In this document: piece after piece, positions 22,045-30,741 of the stretch | Numbering within the stretch: position 1 is the stretch's first letter | Layout of the letters: every line of letters begins with the position of its first letter | Assembly: GCA_000934455.1 (NCBI GenBank) | Contig: JXUT01143637.1 | Location: 1 to 30,741, forward strand | From: Apostichopus parvimensis | Taxonomy: Eukaryota; Echinodermata; Holothuroidea; Aspidochirotida; Stichopodidae | Direction of reading: 5' to 3' | DNA length: 30,741 nucleotides | Position numbers and translations under genes: made by a program | The notes under the pieces: generated by a model | The model's input: the letters and a program-made list of their open reading frames with translations, nothing else | Databases searched by the model: none | What the model was told of the DNA's origin: nothing

Positions 22045-25000
22045 CTGCATGATAAAAGTGGAATCACAAACTTGTTAATCAAGTACACTTGAAAATGTAC
22101 ATTTGAGGGATTCGTGGCTTTAACAATGCATTGCTACATCTCCTCCATTGCAACGACACAAGAACAGTATATATGGTTATCTTGTTACCTTAGCATCACA
22201 ATAAAAGATAAATTCAATAAGAAAGACAATGTATACATATACAATGCAATGCGATGCAATGCAAGTAAATGAACTTCAATGCACTGTAATCCAATACTAT
22301 ACAATGCAATTGCCTGTGGGCAGTTTGCTCATTATTAGTCTGAATTTCAAGGTCTGGCTATTTCCAAAATTGACATGAGTGACAACTGTTGCGTTTATGC
22401 TCCATGATACACGATAACCAAATATTTCATTAACAGGCAACCTCAAATTATCCAAGAAAAGGTTTTTTATACCCGAAATGCAATGATAGTAAAATTAAAA
22501 AGGGTTTTTTCTTCACTTTTTTTTTATTAACTGGAAAGTAAAATGCCATGAATACTTAGATGAAAAGCTCTTTTACCTGGAATGCAATGTTATGAATGCT
22601 AATGAGCTGTGCAGAGACTGCCTCGTGTATGATACAGTGGAGGTAAGCTCTGGAGTGGTTCTGGCAGGTGAAGCATGGACACCCTGCATCGATAGGTTCG
22701 TAGTCACAACTGTAAGTTATACTTTTAAGGTTCAACTGTCCAGAATCAATCAAGGCACATCCAAATCTCTAAAAAAAATTTTTAAAAAAATCAGAAGAAA
22801 AAAAAAAGAAGAAATTAATGCTCATTGGTTATCATTGTTAAGTAGAGAGAGATTTCTCTGTTTGGTATGCATTAAAATGTTAAATTAAGTTTTCTATTCA
22901 CCTGTGAGTATGCCATTCCTTAAAATAACTCAGTTTTTCCTTTATTCTTTCTTTAAAACATATTCAAAGGAATAAACAATAAAGATAAACATTTCTGTCA
23001 ACATTTATAGTTTTTTTTTTGGCCAAACATTTTTTCTGAAATAGAGAAGAGGTTAAGAAGAAGAAAAAAGATGATGATTGATAATGATTGTAAGTAGAGA
23101 GGTCATTCTCTTCTCCTGCCTGTTCCTGATTTCTCTGCTAAAATGCATAAATCTTAGTTTTCTATGACCAATGAGTATGCTGTACGGTTGTACCTTTGAT
23201 GTAACTCAACATTTTCAATTTAATAAACAATTTTATCAAAAATAAAAAAAAAATTAAAATTATTTTTTTATTTATTTTTATTATTATTTTTTTTTTTTAC
23301 ATCTGTTGACTGTATAAACTACAACATAAATTAAGGAGATGCAGAAAAATACAAAAAGAAGAGTAATTACTCATTGAGTAACCTAGAAACACGATGAAGT
23401 ATACATAATTTTAGATTGTAGTGGTTGTTACTTACAGCAGTTCTGGTAGGGAATACACAGTCAAACATATCCACACCCAATGCACAACACATGACCAGAT
23501 CGATAGCATATCTGAAAGGGGAAAAAAAAAAACAATGACACAAATATCTCATAAACCTGTCAAGTAATGAATTATATCTTGTGTGTTTCCATTCAAAGAC
23601 ATGAGGAAATAAGCTTTAGCTCACAGATCAATGGTCCCATATTAATAAGCCTAGTACCATCAGCATAGGTGTAGGAGACCAATTTGATTTTGGGGGGGCT
23701 GTAACGACTTGCCCGAAAATATAACCAAAATTGTTCGCGCGCTCCGCACGCTCAACGTGTTAATGTGCATATTATATAGGCATGAATTGGTTATAACATC
23801 GCATGCCAATAACATGCAATCGTTTACTGTGTTATTACCCTTTCATATTGGTTAGAATTATTGGGGAAGTCAGTACAATAATGATGATCATAATAATATC
23901 AGTTTAACCATTGAAAAACACATTGCAAATTAGATTTCTTTCAGTAGGTGCCCGAAAAATTCTAGCATGTTGCCCGAATTTTTTCAAATATCTACGCCAA
24001 TGACCAATCAGCACTTTAGCTTGTGAGCTATATGTTCTAAAACATGCATGGTATATGAAGCTATCACTATGTGTGTTACCCCAAATAGAACCACCTTACT
24101 GGCAACAATAAACAAGATGAAGGTGTCTGTGTTTAAAAGTTTAAAAAAGAACCCTGACAGAAGCTGTAATGATTTTTTCAGTCCACAAACTCTCAAATTT
24201 CAGTTTTGATTTCTTACCCAACACCCATGCAGTATCTGGGTTTCCCCTTTGGTAGATGATCGGTTGAGAGGGTCACCATCCTCCAGAAGTGGTCCTTGTC
24301 CTCTCCTCCACTAAGACCACCAATTGCATAGCCAGGAGTATCCCTCTTAATCATTTCTACAACCGAAAGACGTAAACAGAATATAGGAAAATCTACGATA
24401 AAATGTACATTATTTGAAGTGACAGTCAGTTTGAAAGTACAATGACCCGCACTGATATTTGCCTTCATCTAAACTTTTACAAGATAACAGCACATAAAAT
24501 TATCTGCACATGGTGTCTGTTAATACTATCACATGACATTTCTATACATTTTACAAATCAAACGTCAGATATCCACCTAGACCTTCCACAGTATGATCAC
24601 AGACTTACAAGGCCTAGCCTATTTTCCATCTGGGCAGAGAATATCACTGTCATTAATTGCTATATGACTAATTACCAGCTGGACAGAAGTAGTTAATAGA
24701 GTTAGCAAGAAACACTGCACAGGTATATGAATAATATGAGAGACTTCGATAAGAACTAACTCCTATTTCTAGTTTCAACCAGCTGTTAATATCACACATA
24801 ACTCCTTATTCCTGCATGATGCATACCCAAACAAGATTATCATTATTAAAAACCAAGCGTATTAATATGCATTTCAACCACTTTTCACTGAGGTTATGAT
24901 GTTTTTCCTGTTTTTCCAGATAATTTCTGAAACACAAAAACACATACAACTCAACACAATACATACCAGAATCCAGTTGCACTACGTACCTTTAACACAG

Positions 25001-28000
25001 AAGGTCCTTAGCTTTGCATCGAGTCCACCTTGAACAATTGCAAACAGATTCTGTCTCTCCGGTCTTTTGTTGGCTTTGATACATCTATCTAACCATCGTA
25101 TCGACCTTTTCGGAAAACAAAAGAAACAACAGGCTGAGAATAAGTTTACTTAGCATAATTCTATGTTAACTTTTCCTTTGTCACCCAGTGGTTCATATCT
25201 GTTTCATTTCACATTTAAATCATGTTTTTTAGAAATTCTAGTGCTTTTATGAACATCTCAAAACTGAGAGGCTTTTGCAATATCAGCAACCTGGAAGGAA
25301 CCCAAAATTGATTTCCTGAAGTAAAAGTAAGTCCCGGTAAAACATGACCATGTTGGCAGCAAAACAACAGCGCAGTATCTCTCATGCTTTGTCATATATT
25401 CTACCATGACAAATGAACTGGTCACTAACTCCATCCACAGGTCGTCTAGCTCAACCTTCAGTAGCACCTTTTGCACTATTTTCACATATATCCCTTTCAA
25501 CACCAAACACATAAATATAAAAATGCCCCGTGAAATCCGTTACAAACGTTTCCATCTCCAAAGTTCAAGTTAGCATGCAAGTTTCACGTGAGCTTATTAC
25601 CGTACCTAGAAATGGGTATATGTACTAGCTGATCGATACATGACAGTAGTCCAACTCAACTCCAGAATGTAGCAAGATACAACCTTGAGGAGAATGGTAA
25701 TGAAGAAGTGACTTTTCAAAATGCCATTGGAATAAAAAGTGAATATCTTACTGCACCTATGCATGGCTTCTTCTACTCTTGGGCCGGTCGTCAAGCTGTG
25801 GACCACGTCATCTAGCTGCATCATGATATCGGCCCCGATACTGTTTTGAATTTCGATGGATTTCTCGGGAGTCAGCATCAGTTCTTCTTTGGTGTAGGGA
25901 GACTGGAACTTCACTCCTTCTTCCGTCACTTCTGACAGCTCTACTAACGACACCATCTGGAATCCACCGCTGTCCTACGTACAGCACCAGAGAGAGAGAT
26001 AGGCTCATTACAAGAAATGAAGAGAACTATTCCGTTTGTATGGCTGTTTACGAAACAATATAGATATTGAGCTAGCTAACACTCCACTAACGACACCATC
26101 TGAAATCCACCGCTGTCCTACGTACAGCACCAGAGAGAGAAAGAAGCTCACTACAAGAAATGAAGAGAACTATTCCATTTGCATGGCTGTTTATGAAAAA
26201 ATATAGATATTGAGCTAGATAACAAACGTTTGAAAGTTTCATGTGTCGGTCAGAGACTGCTGGAATAATCGTTTAGTTTTGAAATGCAACAAAGGGATTG
26301 CTTTTATCACACAAAAACAGTTATATATGCCATGAGTGAATATATGCATATCCCATCAACACAGTCAAAATTAAACACAAACAAAATCAAACAAAAAGCA
26401 ATTAAAACACGTTTCTTACATAGGTGTTACATGATTTCTTTCAGAGAATGACCTAGTTGAAATGGCTTTCTTGCAAGAGATTTCTTGTAGTCAGATAATG
26501 TGTGCACTGCAGAAATAACAATTCCACAAACTACGAGAGCTACTGTACATTGCAGGTTTAGGGCTCCCTCTGTCCATACAGAAATATGTTGCAAAATGTT
26601 CAATATTACAGACTACTGCACAAATGTGGAGGTCTGGAGGATGTACCAAAACAGTGGCATGCCACTACATACACTATATTGTATTTATTTTCTGAATTCA
26701 CTGGCTCTCCCTTGGAACCAAATATCTGAAATTACAGAGAATGATTGTGGAAAAAAAGTGATTTTGCTGTGCACGTTTTCCAATCCATGAGTAGGTGTCA
26801 TACAATCCCTTGCAGTGGAACATATAGCCTAAAGCTTAATCTAGCCGGAAGCCTGCAAGAGTTTTAGTTCACATCTATTTACGTTGATACTTTCATGATT
26901 CTACTAATTTATTTATTTTTTTTATTTCTGAGTACAAACAAAAGAAAAAAAACAAGTGAGGAAAATTAATTGATAATTTACTTACAGTCAATAATGCTCT
27001 ATCCCAATCCATAAATTTGTGTAATCCACCAACTTTGTCCATCAATTCAGGCCCCTGTAAAAACAATTCAATGGCAATTAAGTGTCAGGCAATGTCCAGA
27101 TTCTCAATATCACATGTATATCTCTCAAATACTGTATCGTACAGTATTGGTAGGCTGAGTAGTACTTACTAAGCTAGTATTATGTCCTGTCATACTGGTA
27201 CTGATAGTGATAGTGGTACCATACATAGAAAGACCATGTAAAGGAAATTTGGAAAGTTATGAAAGAATGATCAAAGTGTATTAACTGTTATTAAACTTGT
27301 TCCTTCTTACCTTTATAAAATATATAATCATTTAGCTTAAACCTCCTCAATACTCTAGTCTAGAAGACTTTTGAGGGCTTCAACCTTCCAGTCCAGCAAA
27401 TACTGAATCATAGCTCCCAACTCTTGAGAAGGCAAATGCTGGTCCATGCCACGAATCGCCGTCCTGGGGGAGGGGTATAAGGGGAGGGGATTTTTTTTGG
27501 AATCCTTGTGATGCCTACATGTAAACTGGTGCCACTTAGAAAGGCTTTTGTCACCCAAAATTTTCTGAGAAATATGCATTTTTTTGTGTGTAACATCAAT
27601 AAATTGAATAGTAGGTGATAATTCATTCTTTCCCGTGGCATGAAAATGTTCGCTGCTCGCCCCAATGAAAAGAAATATAGGCTAATTTGAGGTTCAAATG
27701 ATGCTGTAAAGGAGGTTTTATACTCTATTATGCTTAATGCTAAAGAAATGATGGTTGCTAAGTCAAAATTTGATGCATTTTATTTTTTATGTATACTTGA
27801 AAATTACAATGCGGGTTTTTCGGACGCTTGCGCGGGTCAGCGGGTTTGGGTGTTAGAATGCGGGTCCAACCCGCAAAAATGCGGGTCAGTTGGGAGCTCT
27901 GCGGAATAGTTGTGCTACTGCTATGACTACTGTACCTTAATTAGGCCAGGCTATTGCATAACTTAGCCATTTTCCACATGTTATAAACGGGGGCAATATG

Positions 28001-28368
28001 GATGACCTTTAAGTTTAACATAAAGTTGCATAAAATAATGGAGGACTACTCATTTTTTTACCAACAATTAATAGATCCATAGGCTTCCACTAGTTGAAAT
28101 CAGTTAAATAAGGCTCACTTACGGGTCTCATGCCTAGGTGGTACGTGTTACCAAGTATGAGCCTACAATCAAGATCTTTCAGTTGAGTTGAGGTGACACC
28201 TTTCATTGTACCCTGAGTTCCGACGGGCATAAAAACAGGAGTGGGGACGGAGGCATGCGGCAAAGTCATGTTACAAACTCTAGCTTTCGTAGTGGTACAT
28301 TCTGCGACAATTTCTAAAGAAAGCGCAGAAGGAACTTGAGTCTCATGGTTACCCATGGTGGTTGCCAT
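21892..28368 (-). CDS. QTRT1: Queuine tRNA-ribosyltransferase catalytic subunit 1, complete, 8 coding exons
   Basis: Eukaryotic tRNA-guanine transglycosylase. In the known family it pairs with QTRT2 and swaps guanine 34 for queuine in GUN-anticodon tRNAs (Asn, Asp, His, Tyr), in the cytosol and at the outer mitochondrial membrane. Exons (minus strand): 28123-28368, 26986-27054, 25757-25974, 24990-25105, 24218-24356, 23436-23511, 22577-22768, 21892-22044; they total 1209 nt, 402 residues plus stop, close to the usual ~400. Visible motifs: [12 protein letters not shown] (45-56), DSGGFQMVS with catalytic Asp106, IVQGG (201-205), base-binding IGGLSGGE (228-235), [11 protein letters not shown] with the expected nucleophile Asp280, and zinc ligands Cys318, Cys320, Cys323 and His347. 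The start ATG at 28368 has A at -3 and G at +4; the TTG farther upstream in frame is not a plausible start. All introns are GT-AG. Two residues are missing from the zinc loop relative to the human and bacterial proteins as I recall them. Confidence 0.97.
22240..22310 (+). repeat. ATGCA-rich short tandem repeat
   Basis: Repeated AATGCA/GATGCA words with interruptions, in the last QTRT1 intron. Confidence 0.7.
22577..22768 (-). CDS. QTRT1: QTRT1 coding exon 7 (zinc-binding exon)
   Basis: A 192-nt, phase 0-0 exon coding residues 289-352. It begins [14 protein letters not shown] and contains [15 protein letters not shown] followed by SIHNIAFQ. The Cys-x-Cys-x2-Cys spacing is standard; the gap to the zinc His is 23 residues here. 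The donor is gtaaaa. Confidence 0.95.
22793..23235 (+). repeat. Old ~255-bp duplication in QTRT1 intron 6
   Basis: 22793-22985 and about 23056-23235 share, in order, a purine-rich AAGAAG block, AAGTAGAGAG, TTAAG/TTAG plus TTTTCTAT, GAGTATGC, AACTCA and AATAAACAAT, with many substitutions. A poly-A/T tract follows at 23240-23299. Confidence 0.5.
23436..23511 (-). CDS. QTRT1: QTRT1 coding exon 6 (nucleophile exon)
   Basis: A 76-nt exon coding residues 264-288, YAIDLVMCC...[11 protein letters not shown], with the expected nucleophilic Asp280. The acceptor is ttcag and the donor gtaagt, phase 0 out. Confidence 0.95.
23664..24002. mobile_element. Short repeat element in QTRT1 intron 5
   Basis: The ends CATAGGTGTAG and CTACGCCAATG are imperfect inverted repeats. 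The interior has a poly-G run (TTGGGGGGGCTG), TTGCCCGAAAA-type words near both ends, and a local GC-rich GTTCGCGCGCTCCGCACGC. It is non-coding and resembles widespread short marine invertebrate repeats as I recall them. Confidence 0.5.
24218..24356 (-). CDS. QTRT1: QTRT1 coding exon 5
   Basis: Residues 218-262 plus split codons, [18 protein letters not shown] through PRYCMGVG. The GGLSGGE loop is the conserved queuine/guanine-binding loop. The donor is gtaaga. Confidence 0.95.
24990..25105 (-). CDS. QTRT1: QTRT1 coding exon 4
   Basis: Residues 179-216 with split codons at both ends (SIRWLDRC...FAIVQGG...RTFCVK). The acceptor is gaaaag and the donor gtacgt. It contains the VQGG segment of the substrate pocket. 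Confidence 0.95.
25757..25974 (-). CDS. QTRT1: QTRT1 coding exon 3 (carries first catalytic Asp)
   Basis: Residues 106-177 plus two bases of Arg178. It starts exactly at [20 protein letters not shown] and includes MQLDDVV and [10 protein letters not shown]. The donor is gtgcag: using CATAG|gtgcag restores the conserved [11 protein letters not shown] junction, whereas the nearby gtaaga would break it. The 5' edge of this exon and its acceptor were duplicated in tandem just upstream. Confidence 0.95.
25938..26223. repeat. 143-bp tandem duplication spanning the QTRT1 exon 3 acceptor
   Basis: 25938-26080 and 26081-26223 align along their full length with a constant 143-bp offset and about 90% identity by eye. 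The first copy contains the true exon 3 edge; the second is intronic. Confidence 0.93.
26076..26117 (-). pseudogene. Decoy partial copy of QTRT1 exon 3
   Basis: Within the second duplicate, a copied acceptor (ctacgtag on the minus strand) precedes codons for [13 protein letters not shown] and then TAG. The first 12 residues equal the true exon, with only synonymous change. Use of this acceptor would truncate the enzyme just after Asp106. Confidence 0.85.
26986..27054 (-). CDS. QTRT1: QTRT1 coding exon 2
   Basis: A 69-nt, phase 0-0 exon coding residues 83-105, beginning [12 protein letters not shown] and ending RALLT. It has a poly-T/cag acceptor and a gtaagt donor. It connects directly to the catalytic DSGGFQ of exon 3. 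Confidence 0.95.
27412..27898. mobile_element. ~487-bp element with AGCTCCCAACT terminal inverted repeats in QTRT1 intron 1
   Basis: AGCTCCCAACT at 27412-27422 and its exact reverse complement at 27888-27898 bound the element. The right side has repeated GCGGGT words and a CGGGTCCAACCCG palindrome (about 27861-27873), with composition unlike the AT-rich intron. No transposase frame is present. Confidence 0.6.
28123..28368 (-). CDS. QTRT1: QTRT1 coding exon 1
   Basis: Codes residues 1-82, from [10 protein letters not shown] to NTYHLGMRP, and ends in phase 0 at a strong donor (gtaagt). It holds the N-terminal beta strands of the TIM barrel. The first ~15 residues are not conserved with vertebrate proteins, as is usual for this family. 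Confidence 0.95.
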
Positions 28369-28674
28369 TTTGACACTTTTTTGGGCTCGACCCAAGGTCA
28401 GAAATTTTTACTCTGCCAATTTTATCTTCCCCTATTGCAACTTCAAAAATGTCCCTCAAATTACGTGTAAGAATCTATAAATAGAGTAGCATTTTTTTCT
28501 TGTAGAAAGAAACTAAAATTTTAAATTGAAATATTTTAAAGTTTGCGTTTGGGTTTACACAGGCAGTTCTTAACCTTGTACTTTGTAGCCTATCCTGTCC
28601 CAGAACTAATTTTGATCAGCCGATGGAGATTGTTATCCCTAGCCATTTGAAGAACTGTCCGTGCTAACGAAAAT
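28369..28674. promoter_or_regulatory. Probable bidirectional promoter between QTRT1 and DOLPP1
   Basis: Only 306 bp separate the two divergent start codons. A TATA-like TATAAATAG sits at 28476-28484 in the DOLPP1 direction. An AAAATGGCAACC word overlaps the QTRT1 start, and AGATGGCG lies early in DOLPP1 exon 1; both resemble the YY1/TISU core (ATGGC) that marks short-5'UTR housekeeping promoters. A divergent promoter is inferred from spacing; transcription start sites cannot be read from the sequence. Confidence 0.6.
28623..28667 (+). other. Possible upstream ORF in the DOLPP1 leader
   Basis: An ATG opens a 14-codon frame (MEIVIPSHLKNCPC, then TAA) that ends 7 nt before the DOLPP1 start. It matters only if transcription starts upstream of 28623, as the TATA-like word at 28476 would imply. 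Confidence 0.35.
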
Positions 28675-28771
28675 ATGGGTGTGGAATGCATCGCTCCAGA
28701 TGGCGAAACTGCTGCTCACGATGCAGTGAAGTGGAAACCAGTTTCGCTGACATTTGTAGAATATCCAGAAG
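28675..28771 (+). CDS. DOLPP1: DOLPP1 coding exon 1
   Basis: Codes 32 residues plus one base ([10 protein letters not shown]...TFVEYPE). The donor is AAG|gttatt, a weak but usable GT; joining it to exon 2 regenerates the conserved YP-x-GD.TG segment. Confidence 0.93.
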
Positions 28772-30741
28772 GTTATTACTGAATGATTTGTTATTTCTTA
28801 TGCATATTTGGATGGAGCAGCTGATCGACAGGGAACGGTCGTTAGGCCCAGATAAATGTTATGTATACTATATATAACACACATGCTGAGAAGGATATCC
28901 CTTCATTAATGGTTTGTGTTGTAGGCTACCTGTTCCGCGAACAACTTGATTTAAACAGCCATTTTCTAGCTTCATATGCACAGCAGCATCTAACTTGCTT
29001 GTCATTGTAAAGACTTTTTATTATCAGATCAAATATAGACCAAGCTAGGCCTAGGCCAAAACAGTCAAATATTACCTGCCAAATGTCTTATGATCAGTAG
29101 GTTTAGGTTAAGAGTAGACCTTGGCCTAGCTTAGAATGATCTAGGCCTACATGTAGCCTTGTATGTTGTGCCAAGGCTATAGGTACACATATACATGATC
29201 AAGTACACAATTTCTTCATTTACATTGCTCTTTTCTTATCTGTTGAAAGGTGACTTCACAGGGAAAATTCTTGCATACATAAGCCTGTTGCCAGTGTCTA
29301 TTCTGGTTGGTTTTGTAGCACTTCTCATCTTCAGAAGGGAATTACATACAGTAAGTTTACCCAAAGGTAATTTGTATCATCGCAGTCCATAAAATGCTAG
29401 AACAGCAAAGTTCATTCATACTTCACTGTTAACCAGCATTTTTCTTTTATTCATCTCATTATGTGGGGATTATAAGGCAGTACCTCCAGTACTTTTCCAA
29501 AAATTTCACAATTTTGCCAAAGTAACCCCTGGATCGATTACTGGTAAACTTAAACCTAATTATAAGGCGTCCAGGGCTGCATGACAGAACATTTTGCATT
29601 TAAAGGAGGTTGATCACCTCTCAGATTATTCTCATAACTGCCTCACCCCTCTGCCACCACCTCCCTCCCATTCCCAGTTTGAATACCTCAGTATTGTCTC
29701 CATATTTCCTATGAAAACTGTTAAACTACTTGGCAAATTTGCACAACAGTTTTACTGGAATTTGATTTTATCAAGTAGATCTTTGTGATCTGACATTTGT
29801 TAGCCAGTGCCCTAAATTGTGAACTTCCTGGCCTGTTATGTATCATTTCTAGTTGCATGATGCCCCCAGATAAATGGAGACCTTTAGCTTATCTGTAGAT
29901 GGCACTGGCATATCAGTCCAAACAGCGCCATAGATACGGCTCTGGGTCGTAGTACACGTGATCAATCCGTGTTTGCAGATCTCCAAAGATTTTATATAGT
30001 GCTGTAACATGTCTATTTCTATGTGTTAGTTGTAAAAATATGATTAAAAACATCTTGTCTTCAGTAATGAAGAGAAGAATCGCAAGTGTTAAGTCCAGTA
30101 TAAAATTCCATGTCGGAGATTTGAGTATCTACAAGTTTACTGACCCTCCAAGCTTAAACTCAGTGTTAGCGTACATGATTGAGCTTACTGATTGGTTGAC
30201 GACCAGACATGTGTAACGTTGTCAAAACGAAAGGTGGGCAGCATTTAGTTACTAAAATGTGCTAGTTGTGAGTCGACAAATGCATACATAATTCCAGCTT
30301 GTCAAACTATGTTTGAATTAGGGAATGTGTAGGTACTTTGCCCATAGGTTTTCATCAGAGATTCCTCAAAGGAATTGTCAGTGATTTCAGAGACTGCAAA
30401 AGTTGTGCTGAACTAAGAGGGACTGATATGATAGTGGCTGGCTGGAGATGCCATTAGTTCCACGTCATGCCATAGTTGCCATTACTTAGAATTTAGCTCA
30501 AAATTGGATACAATGTAGAAAGTAGACAGATATTTTACACTACGGAGAAATGTTTAAAAGCATGTTTGTAATTAAGGAGAAGAGATTAATATTCACCTAC
30601 AATTCCTTTTTCTTGAAGCTAACATTTCTGGTCGGAGTTGTGTGCAATGAAGCAGTCAGCTGGGTGGCCAAACACATTATTCAAGAACCGCGTCCATGTA
30701 GAGGTTAGCAGGTTTCATTTGTTAACAGTGTTAAATAAGTA
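28675..30741 (+). CDS. DOLPP1: Dolichyldiphosphatase 1, 5' part; three coding exons, truncated by the window end
   Basis: An ER membrane PAP2-family enzyme that, in the known family, hydrolyses dolichyl diphosphate on the lumenal side so that dolichyl phosphate can be reused in N-glycosylation. Visible exons are 28675-28771, 29250-29350 and 30619-30703, giving residues 1-94 plus one base of the next codon, of a protein usually ~240 long. Evidence: [19 protein letters not shown] at 19-37; a hydrophobic segment at about 39-60 (first membrane helix) followed by FRRELHT; then [21 protein letters not shown], where K84-x6-R91-P92 is PAP2 phosphatase motif 1. The SGH and SRxxxxxH motifs must lie beyond the edge. 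The start ATG has A at -3 and G at +4. All exon joins keep frame. Confidence 0.95.
29250..29350 (+). CDS. DOLPP1: DOLPP1 coding exon 2
   Basis: A 101-nt exon coding [18 protein letters not shown] and the rest of the first membrane helix, ending RRELHT. It follows a pyrimidine-rich acceptor and is followed by a gtaagt donor, phase 0. Confidence 0.95.
30619..30703 (+). CDS. DOLPP1: DOLPP1 coding exon 3
   Basis: Codes [20 protein letters not shown] and then IQEPRPCR plus one base. It contains the first PAP2 catalytic motif (K-x6-RP). The acceptor is ttgaag and the donor gttagc. Confidence 0.94.

Noticed and set aside
25258-25512. An 84-codon minus frame between QTRT1 exons 3 and 4
   Set aside because: It lies wholly within an intron whose flanking exons join in frame, and resembles no part of the enzyme.
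28369-28395. Upstream in-frame TTG extension of QTRT1
   Set aside because: TTG is not a credible animal start, and the ATG at 28368 has a strong context and fits family length.
28686-28877. A 63-codon plus-strand frame beginning [10 protein letters not shown]
   Set aside because: It is a +1-type shadow overlapping DOLPP1 exon 1 and running into its intron; the DOLPP1 frame matches a known protein.

Overview
The window is eukaryotic: about 30.7 kb of AT-rich, gene-poor animal DNA with split genes, GT-AG introns, microsatellites, poly-A/T and poly-G tracts and several short non-autonomous repeats. Intron positions and protein similarity to metazoan families, together with frequent TAGGCCTA-type words, suggest a marine invertebrate, quite possibly an echinoderm. 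The species assignment is an inference, not something the sequence proves.

Two genes are identified firmly, in a head-to-head pair on the right. QTRT1, the catalytic subunit of queuine tRNA-ribosyltransferase, lies complete on the minus strand (28368 down to 21892) in eight coding exons that join without a frame break into 402 residues. DOLPP1, dolichyldiphosphatase, starts 306 bp away on the plus strand at 28675; three coding exons are visible and the gene runs off the right edge. The short gap is probably a shared bidirectional promoter. One gene acts in tRNA anticodon modification and the other in ER dolichol recycling, so no shared pathway is implied.

On the left, a third gene is proposed on the minus strand (19055 down to 2950) from five small exon-like blocks. 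They share splice phase and join into an open frame of 141 residues with an N-myristoylation-like, lysine-rich start. I do not recognise the protein and the model is only moderately supported.

The rest is intronic or intergenic: a 97-bp minisatellite (about 9690-10560), a foldback element nested in a dispersed repeat (7347-7703), a 240-bp MITE-like element with palindromic ends (18236-18475), two repeat elements inside QTRT1 introns (23664-24002 and 27412-27898), and several older local duplications. The most notable local event is a 143-bp tandem duplication that copied the acceptor and first codons of QTRT1 exon 3, creating a decoy exon with an in-frame stop. No CRISPR array, operon, phage or other prokaryotic system is present.
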